From: Fimbriimonadales bacterium
GTDB taxonomy: Bacteria > Armatimonadota > Fimbriimonadia > Fimbriimonadales > GBS-DC
Length of the DNA stretch: 64,000 nt
Direction: 5' to 3'
Assembly: GCA_026003075.1 (NCBI GenBank)
Contig: BPGO01000001.1
Location: 248,001 to 312,000 of the forward strand
Shown here: piece after piece, positions 43,711 through 52,161 of the stretch
How the letters are laid out: every line of letters starts with the position of its first letter
Numbering within the stretch: position 1 is the stretch's first letter
Program-made: the position numbers and the translations under genes
The notes under the pieces: model-generated
Database searches by the model: none
What the model was told of the DNA's origin: nothing
What the model saw: only the letters and a program-made list of their open reading frames with translations

Positions 43711-44385
43711 ATGACTGAAACGCGCGTGCCGATCCCGACCTTAGAACGGTTAGCAATCTACCTGCGAGTGCTGCTGGACGCCCACGAGGCGGGTATTCAA
43801 ACCCTCTCGTCACAGGAAATCGAGCAACATTCTGGCATTAGCGCCGCACAGTTCCGCAAAGACCTCTCCTATTTCGGCGAGTTCGGCAAGCCTGGCGTGG
43901 GCTACTCGGTGCCAGGACTAATCCAATGCATCGAGCGCATCCTGCGCTTAGACGAGGAGCAGCCGATCCTCTTGGTCGGCGCAGGGAACATCGGCTCCGC
44001 GCTGGTGGGCTACCCCAATTTCCAAGCGCATCGGCTGCGTATCGCCGCGGTGTTCGATAACAACTTCGTCAAAATCGGACGCCCGTTCGGGGATCTGGTG
44101 ATTCAAGACATCGCCCGAATCAAAGAGGTGAACGCTGAAATTGGCGCACGCCTCGGGATTATCGCCGTCCCTGCGCACGCCGCGCAGGAAGTCGCCGACC
44201 TGCTGGTGGAAGCGGGCGTGACAGGCATCCTCAACTTCGCCCCCACCATCCTGCGCGTGCCCAAGCATGTCCATGTACGCAATGTCTCGTTCCTGCAGGA
44301 GCTCGCAGTGCTGTCCTATCACGCAACGGAAGACGCGCTCTGTGTGAACGGTCAAGCAACGCGCGGAGGCAAAGATGGAGTATGA
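43711..44385 (+). CDS. rex: Redox-sensing transcriptional repressor Rex
   Basis: A 224-residue repressor that binds DNA when NAD+ is high and releases it when NADH rises. The N-terminal winged helix (TLERLAIYLRVLL, SSQEIEQHSGISAAQFRKDLSYFGEFGKPGVGY) is followed by a Rossmann domain (ILLVGAGNIGSALVGY, ~86-101) and a C-terminal swapped helix. It overlaps nadB by 11 bp, so NAD synthesis and NAD-redox sensing are co-expressed. Confidence 0.93.
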   Translation: MTETRVPIPTLERLAIYLRVLLDAHEAGIQTLSSQEIEQHSGISAAQFRKDLSYFGEFGKPGVGYSVPGLIQCIERILRLDEEQPILLVGAGNIGSALVGYPNFQAHRLRIAAVFDNNFVKIGRPFGDLVIQDIARIKEVNAEIGARLGIIAVPAHAAQEVADLLVEAGVTGILNFAPTILRVPKHVHVRNVSFLQELAVLSYHATEDALCVNGQATRGGKDGV

Positions 44386-45952
44386 CTTTCTCGTGCTGGG
44401 CAGCGGTATTGCGGGGCTAACCTTCGCGATTAACGCAGCACCCCACGGCTCCGTTGCCATTCTCACCAAGAAGCAACGCTCCGAATCGAACACCAACTAC
44501 GCCCAAGGCGGAATCGCCGCCGCGATTGGCGCAGACGACTCGTGGGAACTGCATCTGCAAGATACCCTGAACGCCGGCGCCGGGTTGTGCGATCGTGAAG
44601 CGGTAGAAGTGCTGGTCAAAAACGGTCCGCGCATGGTGCGTTGGCTCATGGAGTTGGGAGCGCAGTTCGACAAGAATCCCGACGGCAGCATCGCGCTGGG
44701 CAGAGAGGGCGGGCACTCGCGCAACCGCATCCTACACGCTGCCGACCATACCGGCTACGAAATCGAACGCACCCTGCTCATCGCAGCACGCAAGACCCCC
44801 CACATCACCGTGCTGGAACACTACCAAGCGCTGGAGTTGATTCTGGAAAACGGTGTCTGCGCGGGTGTGCGGGTGCTGGATACGCTAACAGGTGATCTTT
44901 TTGAGATACGCGCGAAGGCAACGCTGCTGGCGACGGGCGGCTGCGGACAGGTTTACCTACACACCAGCAACCCACCGATTGCCACAGGCGACGGCATCGC
45001 GATGGCTTGGCGTGCGGGCGCAACGATTGGCAACATGGAGTTTATCCAGTTCCATCCCACGACGCTCTATCACACCGATGCCCCTTCGTTCCTGATTTCG
45101 GAGGCGGTGCGCGGTGAGGGCGGGATTCTGCGCCGGCGCGACGGGTATCGGTTTATGCCCGATTACGACCCGCGCGCTGAGCTTGCCCCACGCGATATCG
45201 TCGCCCGCGCCATCGACGCCGAACTCAAAAAAACGGGCGACCCGTGCGTGTTTCTGGACATCACACACTTAGATCCTGAATTCATAAAGCGACGCTTCCC
45301 CACCATCTATCACACCTGCCTGCAGTACGGCGTGGACATCACCCGAGAGCCGATTCCCGTTGTGCCCGCAGCGCACTACACCTGTGGGGGCGTGTGGACG
45401 GATTTAGACGGGCGCACGACTCTGCCCCGCCTATATGCCTGTGGCGAGGTGGCGTATACCGGCGTGCATGGAGCAAACCGGCTGGCAAGCAACTCGCTCC
45501 TGGAGGCGTTGGTGTTCGCGGAACGCGCGGCGTTGCACGCCACCACTCGACTCGACGAACCGCCGCCCAAACCGAAGCCCTCGTGTATCACAGTACCACT
45601 GCCTCCGATAGAATCTACCGCGACCGTTAAAGACCACTCCTACAACTGGGATGCCGCCCGCCTGCAGATACGCCAGATGATGCAAAAAAAGGGGGGCATC
45701 GTGCGCACAGTCGCCCGCTTGCAAGAAGCACGGTGCGAACTGGAGACACTCGCTGCGCAAATTGAAGCCGCCTATCGAAACCTGCCCCCGACCGTTGAAT
45801 CGTGCGAGGCACGCAACTTGGCTGCCTGCGCCTTGCTGATTACTCACAGCGCGCTCGCCCGCAAAGAGAGCCGCGGGCTGCACTACGTGCTGGACTATCC
45901 TGAGACACGCGCGGAGTTCGCCGCCTGCCCCACGCTCATTACGCCGTCATGA
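44375..45952 (+). CDS. nadB: L-aspartate oxidase
   Basis: A 525-residue FAD enzyme that oxidises aspartate to iminoaspartate, the first step of de novo NAD synthesis. Motifs are the FAD-binding DFLVLGSGIAGLTFAI, NTNYAQGGIAAAI, the active-site strings GREGGHSRNRILHAADHTG and EFIQFHPTTLY, and GLHGANRLASNSLLE-like YTGVHGANRLASNSL. The C-terminal three-helix domain (~420-525) is present. Its partner nadA is not in the window. It overlaps rex at the start and the P-II-like gene at the end (ATGA). Confidence 0.94.
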   Translation: MEYDFLVLGSGIAGLTFAINAAPHGSVAILTKKQRSESNTNYAQGGIAAAIGADDSWELHLQDTLNAGAGLCDREAVEVLVKNGPRMVRWLMELGAQFDKNPDGSIALGREGGHSRNRILHAADHTGYEIERTLLIAARKTPHITVLEHYQALELILENGVCAGVRVLDTLTGDLFEIRAKATLLATGGCGQVYLHTSNPPIATGDGIAMAWRAGATIGNMEFIQFHPTTLYHTDAPSFLISEAVRGEGGILRRRDGYRFMPDYDPRAELAPRDIVARAIDAELKKTGDPCVFLDITHLDPEFIKRRFPTIYHTCLQYGVDITREPIPVVPAAHYTCGGVWTDLDGRTTLPRLYACGEVAYTGVHGANRLASNSLLEALVFAERAALHATTRLDEPPPKPKPSCITVPLPPIESTATVKDHSYNWDAARLQIRQMMQKKGGIVRTVARLQEARCELETLAAQIEAAYRNLPPTVESCEARNLAACALLITHSALARKESRGLHYVLDYPETRAEFAACPTLITPS

Positions 45953-46284
45953 AAAAAATCGACTGCATCATCCGTCCGCACAAACTGGAAGAGGTCAAGA
46001 CTGCCCTCAACGAACTGGGGCTTACGGGGATGACCGTCAGCGAAGTGCGTGGCTGCGGTAATAGCCCTCCAACCGACACTTGGCTGGGTGAAGAGACGCT
46101 AATTCGCTTGCCTATCCGCCTGCGCCTTGAGATGATTGTGCCCGATGCCATGGTGGAGCCGATTATCGAAGCCATCTTGATACACGCCCGAACGGGTCAA
46201 CCCGACGACGGTAAGATTTTCGTCTCGCCCTACCGCGACGCCATCCGCATCCGCACTGAAGAACGCGGCGAAGCGGCGCTCTAA
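45949..46284 (+). CDS. P-II-like signalling protein with a modified T-loop
   Basis: A 111-residue P-II family protein. The core matches GlnB: MKKIDCIIRPHKLEEVKTALNEL, GLTGMTVSEVRGCG and GQPDDGKIFVSPY...IRIRTEERGEAAL, including the ATP/2-oxoglutarate-binding parts. The T-loop (35-57, GCGNSPPTDTWLGEE...) has no tyrosine where GlnB carries the uridylylated Y51; T50/L51 stand there instead. It may report ATP/ADP or 2-oxoglutarate without uridylylation. It is coupled by ATGA to nadB, not to glnA or amtB, so a link to NAD or aspartate metabolism is likely. Confidence 0.85.
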   Translation: MKKIDCIIRPHKLEEVKTALNELGLTGMTVSEVRGCGNSPPTDTWLGEETLIRLPIRLRLEMIVPDAMVEPIIEAILIHARTGQPDDGKIFVSPYRDAIRIRTEERGEAAL

Positions 46285-46411
46285 GGTGCAGGACAAATCC
46301 CGACACGCTCTGTTTGGCTTCGAGCCATGATTGTTAAGCGATAAACCACCTTTGTAGGGGCACGCTTTATAAAACGCCAACCAAAGGGTGCAATTTTCGA
46401 GCCAAATTCCG

Positions 46412-46417
46412 TATAAT
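46412..46417 (+). promoter_or_regulatory. -10 box of the HhH-GPD-like gene
   Basis: TTCCGTATAATATAATG carries TATAAT at 46412-46417, about 145 bp before the ATG. The leader holds CCCCAGAGGGG (a small hairpin) and ends in an AT-rich stretch with a strong GGAGGAAACAAAG ribosome binding site. Confidence 0.45.
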
Positions 46418-46561
46418 ATAATGTGGAAGCCCCGCGCACGGGACTTCAGCAGCAACCCCAGAGGGGTCGGAGCCGTCTAACAATTGAGCTATTCCATGTA
46501 TATGCTATCGCGCAATTATCGTTAACAATTATGACAAAAAAACAGACAGGAGGAAACAAAG

Positions 46562-47485
46562 ATGGCGACCTTTAGTCCGATGGAGGTTGAGGCGATTCTG
46601 CATCGCTTGGCTGGCGAGAAGGCAGACAAGTTTCAGCGCGAGGTGCTTTACCCACAGATGGCGCGTGCGATGAAATTGCCGCTGCCCAACAGTGAAGCCG
46701 TGCGCGAAGCGTTAGCAGACCCCTACTACGCCTTTCGGGTGATGCTGGGCTACTACGCTTTCGCGAAGCGCGGAAACGACCGCGCCGAATATTCTGGGTT
46801 CGCGCTGCAGGCACTGGATAAGGTGCTTCGGGGCGATAAGGCGAACTTCAGCGCGTTTCTGGCGTCGGGGAACGCCCCCGAACAGCTCTGGAACGCCTTC
46901 GTGGAAGTCTGCCAAGAGAACCAGCGTAAAATCAACGAACAGCTCAACCGCGGGTTGATCGAGGGACTGGCAGGCTACGCCGCGCAACTCTACGCTGAAG
47001 ACGAAATCGGCAACATCTGGATGGACATCCAGAAAGCGATTGTGCAATCGGGTCGCGTGGAGCCAATTTACGAGAAAATCACGGACATCAAGGGCATCGG
47101 ACCCAAAGTCGGCTCGCTCGTGCTTCGGGATATGGTCGCGCTCTACGATTTGGAGAGCCACATCGACCCAAGCGACTACCACTACCTGCAGCCCGTTGAC
47201 ACATGGATCCGACGCATCGGCCCGATGCTGACCGACGAGATTGACGAAAAAACTGCCGACTGGGTCATCGCGGGCAAACTGTCTAAACTCTGTCGTCGGA
47301 ATCGGGTCAGTGGCGTGCGCTTCAATCAGGGCGTGCAATATCTGGCGATTGTGGAGGTGCGCGATTTAGAGCGACTCAAGGGCTACCTGCGCACGCTGGC
47401 AGAAAGCACGCCGCGCACCGCTGCACGCTCGGCTACGGGTGTCGGGGGGCGTCCCGCTACCCGTTCGTTCACCTGGCGCAGATAA
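46562..47485 (+). CDS. HhH-GPD-like helical protein of unknown function
   Basis: A 307-residue, mostly helical protein. The centre carries a helix-hairpin-helix, ITDIKGIGPKVGSLVLRDMV (173-192), with K182 at the position of the catalytic lysine of Nth-type glycosylases, followed by LQPVDTWIRRIG (209-220) with D213 where the essential Asp of HhH-GPD glycosylases sits. No iron-sulfur Cys cluster is present. The first ~170 residues do not match a glycosylase that I know. A DNA base-excision or lesion-binding role is an inference. The C-terminal ~25 residues are basic and Gly/Arg-rich. Confidence 0.65.
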   Translation: MATFSPMEVEAILHRLAGEKADKFQREVLYPQMARAMKLPLPNSEAVREALADPYYAFRVMLGYYAFAKRGNDRAEYSGFALQALDKVLRGDKANFSAFLASGNAPEQLWNAFVEVCQENQRKINEQLNRGLIEGLAGYAAQLYAEDEIGNIWMDIQKAIVQSGRVEPIYEKITDIKGIGPKVGSLVLRDMVALYDLESHIDPSDYHYLQPVDTWIRRIGPMLTDEIDEKTADWVIAGKLSKLCRRNRVSGVRFNQGVQYLAIVEVRDLERLKGYLRTLAESTPRTAARSATGVGGRPATRSFTWRR

Positions 47486-47514
47486 AACCCTTGCGCCCAT
47501 ACTGCCCTCGCCTA

Positions 47515-47550
47515 CCGAGTAGAGCAATGAGACAGTCCAGCTCTACTTGG
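47515..47550 (+). terminator. Hairpin after the HhH-GPD-like gene
   Basis: CCGAGTAGAGC (47515-47525) pairs with GCTCTACTTGG (47540-47550), 11 bp with one wobble and a 14-nt loop. No T-tract; could be a REP-like palindrome. Confidence 0.45.
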
Positions 47551-47628
47551 TAGGGACACGGCTCGCCTGCACGCTGGGGGGTGAGGTATACTTTCGCTCA
47601 AGGGAGCGAAACTGCAGCGAGGCGCGTT

Positions 47629-48144
47629 ATGACCCAGAACCTCTCGATTCGATGGTTAGACCCCACAGGCGTGGTGATCGAGCGCATGCCTGACAGTGTG
47701 ATGGTGCGCATCCGCTTGCCCAACGGCGAAGTATACGAAGATGTGCAGTTCGCCCGCGCGTTCCCACTCTCTCATGCACAGGGCTATGTGAGTGTGCTTC
47801 GCCGCGAGGAGCGTGACAAACTCGTAGAAATCGGGATGTTCCGTACATTGGACGGCATGCCCGAACCCTCACGCCAGATCTTGGAAGAAGAGTTAGACCG
47901 TCGCTACTTCACGCCCGTCATCGAGAAAGTCTACTCGCTTACCGAAGAGTATGGACAACACCGATGGGATGTGGAGACCGACCGCGGTAGGCGCGTGTTC
48001 TATGTGCGCAACTGGCGCGATCATGTGCATGAACTTTCGCCCGTGCGCTATCTCATCGTGGCAGTCGACGGGAGCCGCTACGAGATTCGCGACCTCAATG
48101 CGCTGGACAGCAAGAGTCGGGCGTGGCTGGAACAGTTGGGCTAA
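47629..48144 (+). CDS. DUF1854 domain-containing protein
   Basis: A 171-residue protein matching the DUF1854 pattern: MVRIRLPNGEVYEDVQFARAFPLSHAQGYVSVL near the start, EILEEELDRRYFTPVIEKV-like QILEEELDRRYF in the centre, then HRWDVETDRGRRVFYVRNWRDHV and VDGSRYEIRDLNALDSKSRAWLEQL. DUF1854 proteins often accompany ABC-type exporters or cyanophycin genes; here it is alone. TATACT at 47588-47593 is a probable -10. The start at 47629 matches the family N-terminus better than 47581, which overlaps the promoter. Confidence 0.8.
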   Translation: MTQNLSIRWLDPTGVVIERMPDSVMVRIRLPNGEVYEDVQFARAFPLSHAQGYVSVLRREERDKLVEIGMFRTLDGMPEPSRQILEEELDRRYFTPVIEKVYSLTEEYGQHRWDVETDRGRRVFYVRNWRDHVHELSPVRYLIVAVDGSRYEIRDLNALDSKSRAWLEQLG

Positions 48145-48207
48145 TGCGCCGAAGAGGCGTTCACACGGTGGCGCGTTCGCTCCACGCAACCTGTGATTAT
48201 TCACGGC

Positions 48208-49119
48208 ATGGCAAGCGACTACCTTGTGATGTTCCTGCTCCTGTTGCTGCTGGGCTACGGTTTGCGGCGCGGGGGCATTTTTACAGAGGAGAACATCCTC
48301 TGGCTGACGCGACTGGTGTCGCTGGCGCCGTTGCCTGCGTTGGTGGTTAGTGCGTTAGCGAAGGCGTCATTCTCGCCGACCCTGCTGGGCGCGTGGGGCG
48401 TGGCGATGTTCTCCGTGTGGCTGGGAATGGGACTGGCGTGGATGCTCGGCGGGCTATTGCGCCTGGCTCCGACCACCCGCACGCTGCTCGCCGTGCAAGG
48501 CAGTATCAGCAACACAGGGTTTCTGGGCACGCCACTCATCGCCTCACTCTATCCGAACGAACCGAACCTTATCGCCGCCGCCGTGACCTACGATATGGGC
48601 GTAACCAGCGTGATGATCCACCTTGTGGGCGCGCGGATGCTGGCGCACGCGGGTCAGGCAAACGGCAACGGGACGCAGGGGCTGAAACGCCTCGCACAGA
48701 TGCCTGTGTTCTGGGCGACGCTGGCAGGCTATGGGCTGATGCTCACGCAGTGGCCTCTGCCTACACCCCTGCTCTTCACGCTGGAACGGCTGGGACAAGT
48801 CACCACCCCCTTAGTGCTGCTGGCGATTGGAGGGATGCTTCGCTGGCGTACACTGGGCGCGCGGTGGAAAGCCGTCGCTCTTATCGTGGTATTCAAAACG
48901 GTGGGCATGCCCCTGCTAATGGGGGGACTCTTGCACCTTATCGGCTTGCCCGATTTCGCCGCGCGCGCCCTCTTGCTTCAAAGCGCGATGCCCACCGTGA
49001 TGGTGAGCGCGGTCTACGCTACGATGTTTCAAGTGGAACCCGAACTGGCTTCATGCGTGGTGGTCGCCTCCAGCGTGGTTGCCCTCCTCCTCCTACCGTT
49101 TTGGAGTACACAATTCTAA
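48208..49119 (+). CDS. AEC (auxin efflux carrier) family transporter
   Basis: A 303-residue protein with about 10 predicted helices. Typical AEC features are LLLLGYGLRRGGIFTEENILWLTRLVSLAPLPALVV at the start, the central QGSISNTGFLGTPLIASLYP, and the final LLLQSAMPTVMVSAVYATMF. Members export organic acids or auxin-like compounds; the substrate is unknown. An alternative GTG start lies at 48193. The stop overlaps the convergent GH99-like gene by 4 bp. Confidence 0.87.
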   Translation: MASDYLVMFLLLLLLGYGLRRGGIFTEENILWLTRLVSLAPLPALVVSALAKASFSPTLLGAWGVAMFSVWLGMGLAWMLGGLLRLAPTTRTLLAVQGSISNTGFLGTPLIASLYPNEPNLIAAAVTYDMGVTSVMIHLVGARMLAHAGQANGNGTQGLKRLAQMPVFWATLAGYGLMLTQWPLPTPLLFTLERLGQVTTPLVLLAIGGMLRWRTLGARWKAVALIVVFKTVGMPLLMGGLLHLIGLPDFAARALLLQSAMPTVMVSAVYATMFQVEPELASCVVVASSVVALLLLPFWSTQF

Positions 49120-50894
49120 TCGCCTTCCACCGAATGGGCGTACCCTTTTCGGACAAGCCGAAACATCGCCTCCAGTAGCAGCGGCGCGTAGGGGGTTTCC
49201 AGCAACCGGAACCAAATATAGCCAACCGTACCCCCTGAAGACAACCGCACGATAACGGCGCCCTCGCCCCAAGAATGGTTCTGGGCATCGTACAGAGTGG
49301 CAAGGGGCGTATAGGTCGCATCAGGCGGCGCTAAGGTACGCAGCGCAGGACGCCACCGCAGATCGCCCCCGCTGGGAAACGGAATCGGCTCCTCGCCCAT
49401 AGCCGGAATGAGCGCACGATTCGCGCGGAACTGCAACCCGGACACTGGGGGCGCCTCAAAGCCAGTGACGCCCGCCTTCGGCTGGCTCGAACTGCCCGCG
49501 ATGGGCAGTCCGAACTTCGCAGCGCGGTTTGCCTCTTTGCCGTCGGCATAGTAGAACGGAAACGGCGCGCTGGGCAATGCCAATAGGATGCCACCCGCCT
49601 GTAGATACGCCTGCAACGCGCGGTCAAAATCGTCAGGAGAATGAACGGTGGCTCGATAATGCTCGCCTCCAGCGTAGACCAGCGCGGCATAACGCGCAGG
49701 CGTCAAACGCTGAAGCATCTCGGTCGGCTCTATAACCTCGACGGGGAGCTGCGTATCCAATATCCAGAACACGGCTTCCGACTGAGCATCGGGCAACAAG
49801 CCGATGGTGGCACCGCGCCACGCTTGGCGGAGGTTTGTGATGGCGTCGCTGGGCAGTGCTGTAAGCGGCGTCGCCATGCGCGGTCGCTCGCCCAGTTGGC
49901 GGAAGCGGGGGGCGAACTGCGCTGTGGTACGCAACTCCCGCTCACCATACTCCACCGACGGCTCAATCTCGCTGCCCTCGTGCCATTCGTTAAAGCTGGT
50001 AATCAGCGTCCAATCGGGGTTGAGGTTTAGCACTGCCTGCCACTGCTGGCGGTACGCCTCGCCCTCGAATCGGTCGGTACGGATGCCCGGCGTGCGGATT
50101 TTGGTGTCGTCGTAGGCGGGAATGATGGTTGCACAGGCGATACGCCCAAGCGTGCCTGCCGTTTGTAACGCCTCATGATAGTGCAACTCCAGCGTGGCGC
50201 GAATCGCCGATACCGGCTTCCCCACCAACACCCCCACGGGGTTGTAGGTGTGAATCCCGTCGAAGATCCGAGCGACGCTCCGACTCAGCGAGTCGCCGAT
50301 GGCGCAAACGCCCGGTGGGAACTCCTTGCGAATCGTCTCCAGCACCCATCCCCACTGCACTAAGCTCAGCTGCTCCATCGCACGACCATACACAAACAGC
50401 ACAGGACGCCCCTCAACCTTCAGGTAGGCAGGATGCACTCCGTATTTTTGCAGGATGTAGCGCCAATCTGACAGTACGGAGCGTGGGTCGCCCGGCTGCG
50501 GCACGGCTTCGTAATAGAGGCACACTTTGAGGCTGTGGCGCTGGGCAGCATCCAGCAAGCGAGGAAGAGGTTTCTCCTCGCCTGTTCCGATGCCCCACCA
50601 CGAGTAGATAAAGCCGTCTAACTTCGCTTCACGCGCCCAGCGACAGTGTTGCTCGATGACTTTCGGGTCGTTCGAGTCGTATGCCCCCAGCGCGGGGTAA
50701 TGCGTGGATGTGGCAATCTGTTTGCGCTCGGCATCGACGGCTTCCCAGTGGAGCCACTTCCCCGATACCTCTGGGTTGCCGTACCAGCCGTAGTAGAACG
50801 CAAGCGCCAGTTTCGGCGGCGCGCTATAGCGGATAGCCGCCCGCGCACGCAACGCCTGAAATAGTTCCCTCTGGGTGGGTTGTGCGCTGAACAT
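49116..50894 (-). CDS. GH99-like (endo-mannanase type) glycoside hydrolase
   Basis: A 592-residue protein. Residues ~25-345 look like the GH99/WbsX-type TIM barrel: ALAFYYGWYGNPEVSGKWLHW, KVIEQHCRWAREAKLDGFIYSWWG and the terminal acidic region ITSFNEWHEGSEIEPS. Residues ~360-592 form a second domain (IGLLPDAQSEAVFWILDT, RALQAYLQAGGILLALPSA) resembling a glutamine-amidotransferase-like fold found at the end of some hydrolases. No signal peptide is seen. TACCCT (50906-50901) ends 6 nt before the ATG, so the message is probably leaderless. Confidence 0.78.
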   Translation of the reverse strand: MFSAQPTQRELFQALRARAAIRYSAPPKLALAFYYGWYGNPEVSGKWLHWEAVDAERKQIATSTHYPALGAYDSNDPKVIEQHCRWAREAKLDGFIYSWWGIGTGEEKPLPRLLDAAQRHSLKVCLYYEAVPQPGDPRSVLSDWRYILQKYGVHPAYLKVEGRPVLFVYGRAMEQLSLVQWGWVLETIRKEFPPGVCAIGDSLSRSVARIFDGIHTYNPVGVLVGKPVSAIRATLELHYHEALQTAGTLGRIACATIIPAYDDTKIRTPGIRTDRFEGEAYRQQWQAVLNLNPDWTLITSFNEWHEGSEIEPSVEYGERELRTTAQFAPRFRQLGERPRMATPLTALPSDAITNLRQAWRGATIGLLPDAQSEAVFWILDTQLPVEVIEPTEMLQRLTPARYAALVYAGGEHYRATVHSPDDFDRALQAYLQAGGILLALPSAPFPFYYADGKEANRAAKFGLPIAGSSSQPKAGVTGFEAPPVSGLQFRANRALIPAMGEEPIPFPSGGDLRWRPALRTLAPPDATYTPLATLYDAQNHSWGEGAVIVRLSSGGTVGYIWFRLLETPYAPLLLEAMFRLVRKGYAHSVEGD

Positions 50895-51054
50895 GCGTAT
50901 AGGGTACCCTGCGAACCATCCAGTCCTTCCTTAAAAATACCAATTTTTGGAAATCAAGGGCGAATTGGTACGAAATGCGCTGCTTGCATGTCCGGTTCCA
51001 CAACAGTTTCGAGTCTTAACATCATGAATCCCTAACGAATGGAGGTTCGTAACT

Positions 51055-51945
51055 ATGCAGAACACTGTAAAACTGGCGATTACTTGTAGCGCGATTGTAT
51101 TAAGCGCGTCGCTGTTTGCGCAAAGCACCGTTACCGTCTACTCGCAGAACTCAGCCCCTGGAGACCTCTTCACCAATTCGGGTCCCTCAAACCAGGGCTA
51201 TGACTTCGGTGATCCTAACTGGCGCTACAATAATGTTCGCAACAACGGGCAAGTCGGTATCCGCACCAACTACGCCCGCAGCGGTAACGGCTCTGTGTAC
51301 TTCAATAGTAGCTCCAGCCCGGCGAAGGCGGATATTGAATTCTTTGTAGACCCTGCAAACGTTGGTGGCAACTTCGTGCCCAATCCTTTCAACCCTGCTT
51401 CTGCACTTGGCACACTGAACCAGTTGTCCCATCTGAGCTATGAGTGGTATCGCGACTCCAGCTCCACCACCCTCAACTACTTGCATCCGGTGCTGCGATT
51501 GGGAATTCTGCGGGTGAACCCCGATAACTCTACCAACATTGGCTATCTGATTTTTGAACGCGCCTACAATCAGGGAACCGGCGCCGTCCCGACGGACCAG
51601 TGGGTCTCTGAGGATATTTTTGCCAGCAACTACAAACTCTGGGCGACGGCTTCGCTGGGCTTCGGCGACCCGAATGTTAATATCAACGCCGTTCTCAAGA
51701 CGATTCCAGACTGGCTGACTGCCGCCAGTAACGCGAACGCCACCCTTTATGTGATTTCCGTGAATGCTGGTTTCGGTTCAGGGTGGTCAAATACCTTCGT
51801 AGGCGCGGTGGATAACATCACCTTCGGCTTCAACGGGCAGTACACCACCTACAACTTCGAGGTTGTGCCCGAGCCAGCGTCGATGCTCGCACTGGGCAGC
51901 GGTCTTATCAGCGTGATGGCACTACGCCGTCGTCGCAAGGTGTGA
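51055..51945 (+). CDS. PEP-CTERM sorting domain protein
   Basis: A 296-residue secreted protein. Residues 1-~22 are a signal peptide (LAITCSAIVLSASLFAQS). The middle ~240 residues are Asn/Ser/Tyr-rich and match no family I know. The C-terminus is a PEP-CTERM signal: VPEPASMLALGSGLISVMA then RRRRK, i.e. motif, membrane helix and basic tail, cut by an exosortase. The processing enzyme is not in the window. ATGGAGGTTCGTAACT holds the ribosome binding site. Two hairpins follow. Confidence 0.88.
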   Translation: MQNTVKLAITCSAIVLSASLFAQSTVTVYSQNSAPGDLFTNSGPSNQGYDFGDPNWRYNNVRNNGQVGIRTNYARSGNGSVYFNSSSSPAKADIEFFVDPANVGGNFVPNPFNPASALGTLNQLSHLSYEWYRDSSSTTLNYLHPVLRLGILRVNPDNSTNIGYLIFERAYNQGTGAVPTDQWVSEDIFASNYKLWATASLGFGDPNVNINAVLKTIPDWLTAASNANATLYVISVNAGFGSGWSNTFVGAVDNITFGFNGQYTTYNFEVVPEPASMLALGSGLISVMALRRRRKV

Positions 51946-51974
51946 GTATATCTTGTTGTGCCTCCTCTCATCGT

Positions 51975-52052
51975 TCGCCCCCTGCATTCCGCGGGGGGCG
52001 ATGTCTTTAAGGGTCAATCATAAAAAATAGGTGGAGCCTTTGCAGGCTCCAC
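51975..52052. terminator. Two hairpins downstream of the PEP-CTERM gene
   Basis: TCGCCCC...GGGGCGA (51975-52001) is followed by ATGTCTTTAA and a second perfect 9-bp hairpin, GTGGAGCCT-TTGC-AGGCTCCAC (52031-52052). The first looks like a terminator; the second may serve the other strand or be a repeat. Confidence 0.55.
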
Positions 52053-52161
52053 GAGAGGGAGGTTGGGTTAACAAGGCTGTGCGGTCTGCTCTGCCACCGC
52101 TAAGTGGCGTCCTTATTATAATTCAGTTTCGGGGTAAATGGGGCTGTCAAATTTGCCAGAT

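Noticed and set aside
46425-46499. tRNA-like segment on the minus strand (TAGCTCAATTGTTAGAC followed by CCCC/GGGG pairing)
   Set aside because: The D-arm-like string is good, but there is no 7-nt anticodon loop, no TTCGA T-loop and no 7-bp acceptor stem, so it is not called a tRNA.
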